Source: JAFNAG01 sp963739235 (lineage in GTDB: Bacteria; Acidobacteriota; UBA6911). From it: 64,000 nucleotides of DNA. The number at the start of each line of letters is the position of its first letter. Positions within the stretch are counted from its first letter, which is position 1. Positions 17,898 to 26,402 of this stretch are shown here, piece after piece. The notes beneath the pieces are model-generated. The model was not told where the DNA came from. It worked only from the letters and a program-made list of their open reading frames with translations, and did no database searches. A program made the position numbers and the translations under genes. The stretch covers positions 62,001 through 126,000 of the forward strand of contig CAVTZY010000068.1 of NCBI GenBank assembly GCA_963739235.1, read 5' to 3'.

Positions 17898-20800
17898 ATG
17901 ACTTCATATCAGAGTTTGCTGTCACGCATTCGGGTCGTGCGCCGTCGCTGGCGTGTGCAGAGGTTGGCAAAAGGCCTGGCCTTGTTCCTGGTTTTGACTC
18001 TGGCCCTTCTGCTCCTCGGGATCTGGGGCGCCGATCTGTTCGGCTTCCGTCCTGCCGCCGTCTGGGCGATGCGTGTGATCACGGGTATAGCCACGGTGTA
18101 CGTGGCCTTTCGCTTCTTCATCGCGCCTCTCCGGCGGCGGCTCTCCGATATTCAGATTGCTCAATATATCGAAGAGCGGTACCCGAACCTCGAGGATCGG
18201 TTGATCACGGCAGTCGAGTTTGGCGAGGGACGGAACATTTCCCCCGGGATGCTCGACCTGCTGATCAAGGACGCCGTGCAGAAAACGAGCCGGATGGATT
18301 TCTCCGTTTTCCTGGATCGCAAGCGTCTGGCCGCCTACGGCATGGTAGGTGTCGGGACTTTCCTCGTTCTCATTGTACTGCTCAATTGGGGCCCTCCGTT
18401 CTTCCATTATGGCTTTGACCGGCTCTACATCCAGTGGGTAAACGCTGCGCCGCGAACGCCGTTTTTCATCGAGATATCCCCTGGCGACATTGAGGTCGCA
18501 AAAGGAATCGACCAGCAAATCAAGGCCCAACTGATCGGCTTTGATTCGGCGGATGTGAAACTCTATACCCAGCCTGTGTCCGCAACGAACTGGACCCAGG
18601 CCAACATGGAGCCTGAACCTTTCGGCAGCGGATTCCTCTACCTCCTGGTCGAGGTGCCGTCATCCCTGCGCTATTACGTCGAAGCACGGGAGGTGCGCTC
18701 GAAGACTTACACGATCAAGGCTCTTAATTCCCCCAAAGTCAGCGAAATCGATCTGATGTATCAGTTTCCGGCTTATACCGGCATGCCCGAGCAAACGGTG
18801 ACAGGCGATGGCGATATTTCGGCCATCAAAGGCACAAGGGTCCGCCTGAATATTCATACCAGTATGCTGGCACAATCGGCGCGCCTGCTGTTCGATGATC
18901 AGTCGACGCTGGCCCTTGCTCCGAGCGGAGATATGGGATTCAGCGGCGCTCTCAACCTGCAGCGCTCCGGATCCTATGTCGTCCAACTCACCGACGGACG
19001 CGGCAAACCCTATACCGCATCGCCGGAATACGAGATGCAGGCGCTCGCGGATGCACCTCCCAAGGTCACGATTGAAAAGCCGATGCGTGACGTGCGTGCC
19101 ACGAGCGTGGAAGAGGTTTTCTCCGAGGTGAAGGCGGTGGACGACATCGGGCTGAGCAAAGTTGAGATCCATTACTCCGTGAACGGCGGTACGGAGAAAA
19201 GCGTGGATCTTTACAAGGGGAAGCCCGGTGACAAGAGCGTGTCCTCTCCTTACACGTTCTTCCTCGAGGAACTCGGACTGCAGCCCGGCGATCTGATTTC
19301 CTATTACGGCAAGGCCACCGACAACAACAACGCCACGGGGCCAAGCACGGGCGCTTCGGATATCTATTTCATTCATGTGCGGCCTTTTGACCAGAAGTAT
19401 ATTCAAAGTCAGCAGGCATCAGGCCAGAACGGCGGTGGCGGCAGCGGCGGCGCCGCGGGGCAGCAGGAGCTAAGCCAGCAGCAGAAGGAGATCATCAGCG
19501 CAACCTATAAGCTCATCCGCGACAAAGATATCATGGATCCCAAGGAGTACCGGGACAACCTGAAATCGCTCTCGCTGATCGAGAGCAAGCTGCAGACGCA
19601 GACGGGAGAATTGGTCGATCGCCTGGTCCGTCGCGGCGCGCTCGATGTCAGCAAGGATTGGAAGCAACTCGGCGAATACATGAAAAAAGCCGGGGAAGAA
19701 ATGGGTAAGGCCGCGGTCAATCTCGGCGCTGAAAAGCCTACGGATGCTCTGCCCGAAGAGCAGCAGGCCCTGCAGCAACTGATGCGCGCCGAGGCCATGT
19801 TCAACGAAATTCAGGTCTCGTTTCAGAACCAGAGAAACGGGGGTAGGGGTGGGCAACAATCCGGTGCGCGCGCGGAAGATCTGGCGGATTTATTTGAGCT
19901 TGAAATGAACAAGCTCAAAAACCAGTACGAGACCGTGCAGCGCGGCGAGCAGCAGGCGCGCGACCAAAAAGTCGACGAGGCGATGGAGCGTTTGAAGGAA
20001 CTGGCGCAACGCCAGCAGCAACTCAATGAACGCAACCGTATGATGGGACGCCCGCCGGGCAGCAGCACCGCGCCTGCGGGCGGCCAGGCGCAGAGCCAGC
20101 AGGGTCAACGAGGTCAGCAGGGGCAGCAGGGCCAACAACAAGGCCAGCAGGGTAGCCAGGCGTCTTCCGGCGGCAACTCGACGCAATCCCAGCAGCAGCT
20201 GCTGAACGAAGCCGAACAGCTGCAGCGCCAGCTGCAACGCCTCTCGCGCGAGCGGAGCTCCCCGAACTCAACCAGGCCAGCAACCAATTGCAGCAGGCCA
20301 TCCAACAAATGAAACAGGCATTGCAGAATCAATCGCGCAATGCCCAGGATGCGGCCGCCCAGGGAGCCCGGGCTCTGCAACAGCTGCAGCAGGCGCAACG
20401 CGCGCTGGCGAACGGCCAGGAGACGAGTCTCGAGCAGGGCTTGCAGCAGGCCCTCCAGGAATCACGCGAGGCGCTCAACGAGCAAAACCGCATTCGCTCC
20501 GGGATCGAAAAGTTCACCCAGAATCCCAAGAACGCGGAAACACCGGAGGGACAGCAGCAGCGTGAAAACCTGAGCGACCGCAAGTCGGCGCTCGCGGATC
20601 GGGTTCAGAATCTACAGGGGAAGATTGAGGATCTGGCACGGCAGGCACGCAAAACACAGCCGGAAGCCAGCAGCAATCTGAATCAGGCCGCAGGCACCAT
20701 TCGCGACAACCGCTTGCCCGAACGCATCCGGGACGGGAATCGGCTTCTGGCCCAGGGCTATTATGAATTTGTCATGCCCCGCGAAGACTTCATCCGGCAA

Positions 20801-21598
20801 GGTCTGGAGGAGGTCAACAAACAACTCGAAGCTGCGAACAACGGGGTGGGTACGAGCCAGACAAGCAGGCTTGAAGATGCCCTGAACCGCACCCGCCAAC
20901 TGGCGGAAGGGCTTCAATCTTTGCAGCAGCGCCTGCAGAATTCGCGTCAAGGCCAACAAGGGCAGCAACAGGGCCAGCAGGGGCAATCACAGGGTCAGCA
21001 GCGAGGTCAGCAACAAGGACAACAGGGTCAACAAGGCCAGCAGGGTCAACGAGGCCAGCAAGGTCAGCAGGGCCAACAACAAGGCCAGCAGGGTCAGCAA
21101 GGACAACAAGGTCAGCAACAGAGGCAGGGTCAGCAGAGGCCGCAGGGTCAGAGAGACGCCCGCAACGCGGCCAATGCCAACGGTCTCCCCGCGGGAAATG
21201 TCACCGGCATGTCCTCCGATGGACGGCCGCCGCAGGGCGGTCGCATGAGTGCGGAGGAGGTGCGGCAGCAGCAGAGTGAACTGGCGCAGCGCGCCCAGGA
21301 TGCCCAGGACCTCAGGCGCTTATTGGATCGAAATTCGACGCCGGCACAAGATCTGGATCGAATCGCTCAGGAGATTCAGAAGATGCGCGCCGACCATGTT
21401 TATGACGATCCGGCGGGAATCGCCCTCCTGCAGCAGACGATTGACAGGCTGCATCAGGTGGAACTGGATCTTAGCCGGGATCTTGCGCGCGTGCTGCAGA
21501 ACGACAAATATTTTTACGCGGATGATAGTGATGCGCCTGCCAGCTATAAAAAGCTGGTCGAGGAGTACTACAAGGCTCTGGCCAAAATCAAGCGCTGA
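17898..21598 (+). CDS. DUF4175-like giant membrane protein, Gln/Gly-rich (frameshifted)
   Basis: About 1,230 residues if joined. TM helices lie near residues 25-45, 53-75 and 145-165. They are followed by repeated beta-rich modules (ISPGDIEVAKG, PPKVTIEKPMRDVR) and a long C-terminal coiled-coil region rich in Gln, Glu and Arg. The frame breaks near 20254: reading CGGAG as CGGGAG joins LSRER to ELPELNQASNQLQQA in the downstream frame, so loss of one G from a G-run is the likely cause. The start at 17898 (MTSYQSLL) follows AGGGGGG. The architecture resembles DUF4175 proteins that end moxR/bat clusters. Probable scaffold; function unknown. Confidence 0.8.
20945..21150 (+). repeat. Degenerate CAG/GGT coding repeat (GQQ-rich)
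   Basis: Inside the DUF4175-like gene. Reiterated units such as CAAGGCCAGCAGGGT encode long GQQGQQ runs; a shorter tract lies at 20095-20160. It is low-complexity, collagen-like in spacing and prone to slippage and assembly error. It is coding, not a CRISPR array. Confidence 0.8.
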
Positions 21599-21673
21599 CC
21601 GATTCACGGTCTACCATAAGAAGGCAGACACACTGATGACGCGCAAAGTGCACTGCGGAAGCTGCGTACCCAA

Positions 21674-21764
21674 TAAATCTCACCGCAGAGATCGCCGAGA
21701 CCGCAGATAACTCTTTTGTGTTCAATAACTTGACTCTGCAGCATCCGCGATCTCTGCGGTGATC
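21674..21764. repeat. Inverted repeat with CGCAGAG core
   Basis: Arms CACCGCAGAGATCGC (around 21676) and GCGATCTCTGCGGTG (around 21747) enclose about 55 bp. It belongs to the same 'CTCTGCGG' family as the repeats near 5.9 and 26.2 kb. It may act as a terminator after the MoxR cluster. The rest of 21599-21934 contains no gene. A TATAAT at 21873-21878 is a candidate -10 for the following operon, without a good -35. Confidence 0.55.
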
Positions 21765-21934
21765 AGTTGCTGTTCTCGCCTAATTGGTAATGACTCGCAG
21801 CTAAGTAACACTAAGTCCGGGAAGCACTGGTTGTGCATCGCGGTCTGCTGGCTTTCATTTCCTCACTTCGGGTATAATCTGCGCTCATTTTGCCTACGGT
21901 TCATGGCGGAGTTTCCAAATCTGCTGGAGGGTGA

Positions 21935-22900
21935 ATGAGAGTCGTAATCACGGGCGGGGCCGGATTCCTGGGCAGTCATCTCTGCGACTATCTGCTGGAA
22001 GCAGGTCATGAAGTCATTTGCCTGGACAACCTGCTGACGGGGCGCATTGACAATATCACGCACCTCTTGGGAAACGAGCGGTTCCGCTTTCTGAAGCACG
22101 ATGTGACCGAGTACATTTTCCTGGGTGGGCCGGTGGATGCGGTGTTGCACTTTGCCTCCCCGGCGAGTCCCAGAGATTACCTCGAGCTACCCATCCAAAC
22201 TTTGAAGGTGGGAGCGCTGGGAACGCACAAAACTCTTGGTTTGGCAAAAAGCAAGAGCGCCCGGTTCCTGATGGCCAGCACCTCGGAAACCTACGGCGAT
22301 CCGCTGGTCAACCCGCAGCCTGAGAGTTATTGGGGCAATGTCAATCCGATCGGATTGCGCGGCGTGTACGACGAGGCGAAGCGTTTCGCCGAAGCGATGG
22401 TGATGGCCTACCATCGAACGCATGGCATCGATACCAGAATAGCCCGCATTTTCAACACCTACGGCCCACGCATGCGCCCGAATGACGGGCGCGTGGTTTC
22501 CAACTTCATTGTTCAGGCGCTGGAAGGCAAGCCGCTGACGGTTTATGGAGGAGGGCAGCAAACCCGAAGCTTCTGCTTCGTGGAGGATGAAATCCGGGGA
22601 ATTGTGAAACTGTTGCTGGCCCCCAAAACTGAGGAGATCCACATGCCGGTCAATATTGGGAATCCTCAGGAACTGACGGTTATGGAAATCGCGCAGAAGA
22701 TCCTGGCTTTGACTTCCTCCGTGAGCGGCATCATCCACGAGCCTCTGCCGGAAGATGATCCAAGGGTCCGGCGGCCCGACATTACGCGCGCCCAGACATT
22801 GCTGGGCTGGAGTCCAACCGTTTCGCTGGAGGAGGGGCTGCGGCGCACGATCGCTTATTTTAAGGCTCGCGCGGCTGGTTCTCAGTCTGCGCGTTCATGA
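21935..22900 (+). CDS. UDP-glucuronate decarboxylase-type NAD-dependent epimerase
   Basis: 321 residues, an extended short-chain dehydrogenase. The NAD-binding motif GGAGFLGS is at 7-14, followed by the catalytic TSE (116-118) and Y145xxxK149. NPQPESYWGNVNPIG and ARIFNTYGPRM strongly match UDP-glucuronic acid decarboxylase (UDP-xylose synthase). It would convert UDP-glucuronate to UDP-xylose for surface polysaccharide; a different sugar is possible. Start: ATG with GGAGG upstream. The stop overlaps the next gene (ATGA). Confidence 0.9.
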   Translation: MRVVITGGAGFLGSHLCDYLLEAGHEVICLDNLLTGRIDNITHLLGNERFRFLKHDVTEYIFLGGPVDAVLHFASPASPRDYLELPIQTLKVGALGTHKTLGLAKSKSARFLMASTSETYGDPLVNPQPESYWGNVNPIGLRGVYDEAKRFAEAMVMAYHRTHGIDTRIARIFNTYGPRMRPNDGRVVSNFIVQALEGKPLTVYGGGQQTRSFCFVEDEIRGIVKLLLAPKTEEIHMPVNIGNPQELTVMEIAQKILALTSSVSGIIHEPLPEDDPRVRRPDITRAQTLLGWSPTVSLEEGLRRTIAYFKARAAGSQSARS

Positions 22901-24078
22901 CAGGTGTTTCCATGGAAGTACCGCTACTCGATCTGAAGGCCCAATACGCAACAATTCGTGAACAGGTTCGCGCTGCTGTCGATGATGTGCTCGAAAGCCA
23001 GCGATTCATCCTCGGCCCCCATGTCGCGGCGCTGGAGGAAGCGTTTGCCCGTCTCTGCGGTGTGCCCTTCGCCGTCGGCGTCGCCTCGGGATCTGATGCC
23101 CTGCTGCTTTCTCTCAAAGCGCTCGGGGTGGGGCCAGGGGATGCCGTCGTCACTTCCCCCTATACGTTTTTTGCGACTGCAGGCACCATTGTGAACCTGG
23201 GTGCCAGGCCACTATTCGTAGACATCGAACCTGCCAGCTTCAATCTGGACCCCGAGCGGCTGCTGAGATTCGCTGAACAGGAGTGTTCGTACGACATGAG
23301 GGTGCGCAAGCTCCTGCACAAGACTTCCGGAGCGGTCATCAAGGCGATCGTGCCCGTGCATCTCTATGGCCAGTGCGCTGCGATGGACGAAATCCTCGCA
23401 GTTGCCGGTCGCTACCAGCTTCCTGTTGTCGAGGATGCCTGCCAGGCAGTGGGAGCCCGACACCACGGTCAATGTGCGGGCGCGATGGGCGACCTGGGCA
23501 GCTTCAGCTTTTTCCCCTCAAAAAATCTCGGTGGGGCTGGCGACGGCGGCATGATTGTGAGCCGCAATGAACATCTCGCCGGGCAGGTCAGGCTTTTGCG
23601 CAATCACGGGGCGCAGCCGAAGTATTATCATGTCACCGTGGGTTTTAACAGCCGGCTGGACGAAATTCAGGCGGCGGTTTTGCGCGTGAAACTCACTCAT
23701 CTTGAAAACTGGTCCGAGGCGCGCCGCCGCAACGCTGCTGATTACGATGCCCTGTTTAAAAAGGCCGGGCTCTTGAGCCGAATTCTGATTCCCCCGATCC
23801 TGCCCGGCAAACAGCACATCTTTCACCAATATGTGATCCGCACTTCAAAGCGCGATGAGATGCGGACTGTGCTGCAGAGCCGGGGGGTCGGCACAGAAAT
23901 CTATTACCCGGTCTCCCTGCATGAACAGGAGTGTTTCCGCGGCCTCGGATATCATGCCGCGGATTTTCCGCACTCGAGCGCAGCTGCCGCGCAGTCGCTG
24001 GCACTTCCGATTTATCCGGAGCTCACGCACGAACAACGGGCCTATGTTGTCGATTGTATTGCGGACTTTTTTGCGTAA
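22897..24078 (+). CDS. DegT/DnrJ/EryC1/StrS-family aminotransferase
   Basis: 393 residues. PLP-dependent sugar aminotransferase with the Schiff-base lysine K209 in FFPSKNLGGAGDGGM and the conserved EDACQAVGA. It likely transaminates a nucleotide-linked keto sugar in surface-polysaccharide synthesis. Its ATG overlaps the stop of the epimerase gene, so the two are translationally coupled; an internal ATG at 22912 (MEVPLLDLK) is an alternative start. Confidence 0.92.
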   Translation: MTGVSMEVPLLDLKAQYATIREQVRAAVDDVLESQRFILGPHVAALEEAFARLCGVPFAVGVASGSDALLLSLKALGVGPGDAVVTSPYTFFATAGTIVNLGARPLFVDIEPASFNLDPERLLRFAEQECSYDMRVRKLLHKTSGAVIKAIVPVHLYGQCAAMDEILAVAGRYQLPVVEDACQAVGARHHGQCAGAMGDLGSFSFFPSKNLGGAGDGGMIVSRNEHLAGQVRLLRNHGAQPKYYHVTVGFNSRLDEIQAAVLRVKLTHLENWSEARRRNAADYDALFKKAGLLSRILIPPILPGKQHIFHQYVIRTSKRDEMRTVLQSRGVGTEIYYPVSLHEQECFRGLGYHAADFPHSSAAAAQSLALPIYPELTHEQRAYVVDCIADFFA

Positions 24079-24094
24079 TCGGGACGAAGGCTCC

Positions 24095-24230
24095 CGTGTG
24101 AATGAAGAATACAGGATAGAGAATACAGAATTCAGAAGAAAAGAAGTTGGAGTGAGGTAATTTGTGCATCCCAATGCTACGGGTGCTCTCTGACTCCAGG
24201 ATTCTATATTCTAAATTCTCTCCCGTGACC
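24095..24230. repeat. AT-rich imperfect inverted repeat
   Basis: The purine-rich side (GAATACAGGATAGAGAATAC and following, about 24102-24140) is mirrored by ATTCTATATTCTAAATTCTC (about 24203-24222). It lies between the converging aminotransferase gene and the unknown minus-strand gene and may serve as a bidirectional terminator. Similar 'GAATCCA'-type repeats occur at 35.4 kb. Confidence 0.45.
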
Positions 24231-24270
24231 TCCAGTCCCTCCGGCAAGCAGGTGATCATCCCACCACAGG

Positions 24271-25587
24271 CTAAACATCAGACATCTCTTCCGCTCTTGC
24301 CGGGCGATCGAGGACTGGCGGTTGGCGTTCCGCCGAAAAGGCATCGGGGTGTTTCCGGAGGATGGATTTGAGGATGTCGATGGAAGGATGTTTGAGGGGA
24401 ATCATGGGACCGCGACTCAGCAAGGCAGCAATCTGTTTGGAATGATGGTCATCGATGCTCATTTTCTCCAACTCTTGAATGATCACCATCCTGAACTTGC
24501 GCAGCATCGCGCGAAAATGATCGATTCCTTCCTGAATTGCTTCGTTCATCCGATCGACGGATTTGACTAGGAGCCGGTTTCCCGCTGGATTGAAACTGCA
24601 GTAACAGTACGGCTGGCGATCGAGGATTTCACGAACCGGTAATTCACATTGATTGGCCTGCATGAACTTGCCGATGGCGCGAACATGGTATAGATATCTT
24701 TTGTTGGCAGGGTTTAGATCGGATAGCAGTTCAAGATTGCGCAAAGCCATCGAATCCACTTTGGCCTTCATTTTCTCGCGGTTGGATACGATGTGGACCG
24801 TTTCTTCATGGGCCGATCGGTAGTATTCGATATAGCCGGCCTTGAACTTGCCGAAGTTGCCGTCGAAAAGCTCCCGCTCTCCCGCTTCGAGAAACCGATG
24901 CGGTTCGTTGCAGGCTGCCAGCAACGCCTTCTTCTGGTCTGCCAACTCGATCTCCGTTGTCCGAAATGAAGCGCTGAGATAGCCGAAAGAACTCTCGAAA
25001 GTAGGGAGCCAGCCCAGTAACTTAGGCAGATCCTCGGCAAGGTCCTTCCAGCGGAGCAGACGAGCCTCATCGCCGTTGAATGTCTGGGCTATTTGCGCCA
25101 TTGCCGGGATGAAAGCGATCTCCTTTCTGCGGAGGCACCGGAAAATATGCTGGATCCGATCCAGGGCGGCATCAAAGGACTTGGCTTCATCCCGGAAGCG
25201 GGTCGTGAGGAATGGGTCGGGCATGGACTGCAAGCGTCCCAAAAGCATCCCGTCCTTGGCATCCACGTGCTCGGCTGCCCAGGCCAGTGTCTGGCCCTCG
25301 CCTGAGTAGAGATTGAAGCTCGATTGGTTCTCCTGCCTGCATAGAAGGGCGCTCCACCGCAAAGCCAGCTTCTCTGCTTCCTGTGGCGGGGTTTCGCTTT
25401 GCATCGTAACGTTCGAAGCAAGGCGGGCAAGGCAAGCCGCCAGGTACTGCGCCAAGCTGCGACTCCCCATTTCCTTGTGGATCGACTGCCGGAGACCCTG
25501 GACGATCAGCGAGCCGCGCTGCACGTACAACGCTGTTAGGAGCTGGCGGATTCCTTTGCCTGCAAACCCCGCGCCGCCCTGGCTCAC
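24271..25587 (-). CDS. Unrecognised protein, possible fragment of a large ATPase-like protein
   Basis: 438 residues, mostly alpha-helical, without signal peptide or TM helix. It has a Cys-bearing stretch RQPYCYCSFNP around residue 320, followed by a helical segment rich in charged residues. The P.C.C.F pattern and helical context faintly recall the C-terminal part of very large DUF6079-type proteins linked to BREX-like loci, but I cannot confirm this. The start is a GTG at 25587 overlapping the stop of the upstream gene (GTGA). The pair may be two coupled genes or one broken gene. It is flanked on both sides by dispersed repeats. Function unknown. Confidence 0.55.
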   Translation of the reverse strand: MSQGGAGFAGKGIRQLLTALYVQRGSLIVQGLRQSIHKEMGSRSLAQYLAACLARLASNVTMQSETPPQEAEKLALRWSALLCRQENQSSFNLYSGEGQTLAWAAEHVDAKDGMLLGRLQSMPDPFLTTRFRDEAKSFDAALDRIQHIFRCLRRKEIAFIPAMAQIAQTFNGDEARLLRWKDLAEDLPKLLGWLPTFESSFGYLSASFRTTEIELADQKKALLAACNEPHRFLEAGERELFDGNFGKFKAGYIEYYRSAHEETVHIVSNREKMKAKVDSMALRNLELLSDLNPANKRYLYHVRAIGKFMQANQCELPVREILDRQPYCYCSFNPAGNRLLVKSVDRMNEAIQEGIDHFRAMLRKFRMVIIQELEKMSIDDHHSKQIAALLSRGPMIPLKHPSIDILKSILRKHPDAFSAERQPPVLDRPARAEEMSDV

Positions 25588-26153
25588 CCCGACTCGTTGT
25601 GCCTGGTGGCACTGACAAGAGAATTTACCCGCAGGCGGGCACTCTCCTCGACGGTCGGCCGGTCCGGGCGCCAGATCACGAGCTGGGAGGTTCCGGCAGA
25701 CAGTTCATCAAGAGCCGGGTCCAACTCGTAAAACCTCTCGAAAGGGCTCAGGACCAGCAGCACCCAAGGAAAGCCGGCGCGGAGGGACGCCATATCCCCC
25801 GCGGACCAAAGTGGATCCAGGATGCTCTTAAAATGCACTATCCCTTTTGGGCCATGGGCAGATTCTGGAATGGATGCGGCCATAAGTGACTGTGAACAAG
25901 CCACTTGTTTCGGGTTAAAATCGGGTTCCCAGGCGGGAAACTCATTCTGAAACCAATCATACACCAGAAAGGAGGAGGCGCAGGAAAGATCGGTAGACGG
26001 AGGTATATCAGCTAAGATGTGATTCTGACTGCTCATCTTCCCTGACCTGATAGAGGCTGCAACGAGGGGGATACATTTGTTATCGACGCACGCTGCCGGT
26101 TCTTTAGCAGCGAATACCATCATCGACCCTGTATCGCATTTGTATCTCAACAA
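25584..26153 (-). CDS. Unrecognised protein upstream of the 438-residue gene
   Basis: Up to 189 residues. No domain recognised. The segment PWVLLVLSPFERFYELDPALDEL is followed by LVIWRPDRPTVEESARLRV. The start is uncertain: TTG 26153, ATG 26123 or ATG 26036 (MSSQNHIL, preceded by AGGTCAGGGAAG). It overlaps the next gene by 4 bp. It could be the 5' portion of a single larger gene broken by a frameshift near 25585, since indels are common in this window. Confidence 0.45.
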   Translation of the reverse strand: MLRYKCDTGSMMVFAAKEPAACVDNKCIPLVAASIRSGKMSSQNHILADIPPSTDLSCASSFLVYDWFQNEFPAWEPDFNPKQVACSQSLMAASIPESAHGPKGIVHFKSILDPLWSAGDMASLRAGFPWVLLVLSPFERFYELDPALDELSAGTSQLVIWRPDRPTVEESARLRVNSLVSATRHNESG

Positions 26154-26185
26154 TACAGAGAATTAACCCGTGGTTTTCCCATTAC

Positions 26186-26340
26186 TTACGCACAAATCTT
26201 TGCCGTAAAGCGACGAGCATCAAAAGATCAACGCCGAGGTCGCAGAGGTCGCAGAGAAGAGTAATTCAAAAGAAAAGATCCTCTGCGGCCTCTGCGACCT
26301 CATCGTTGAGGTTTTGGGGATGCGGATATACCGCGCCGCA
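26186..26340. repeat. Dispersed intergenic repeat (copy 2)
   Basis: Homologous to 5877-6015: it opens ACTTACGCACAAATCT, then TGCCGTAAAGCGACG, and ends CTCTGCGGCCTCTGCG with GTTGAGGTTTTGGGG. Internally GAGGTCGCAGAGGTCGCAGAG pairs with CTCTGCGGCCTCTGCGACCTC as a hairpin. It fills most of 26154-26402, which has no gene. Confidence 0.7.
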
Positions 26341-26402
26341 CTATTCGTGGCTGCTTTTGCTCAGGGCCTTTTCGTTGCCGCAGGGTCCTCACAGATGTAC
26401 GA

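Noticed and set aside
20945..21150. Possible CRISPR-like array in the tandem CAG/GGT repeats
   Set aside because: The repeats are in frame within a coding region, have no spacers of uniform length, and encode Gln/Gly runs.
24271..26153. Confident call of a BREX or other named defence system
   Set aside because: Only a weak Cys-pattern resemblance; no P-loop, methylase, phosphatase or other defence partner is visible nearby.
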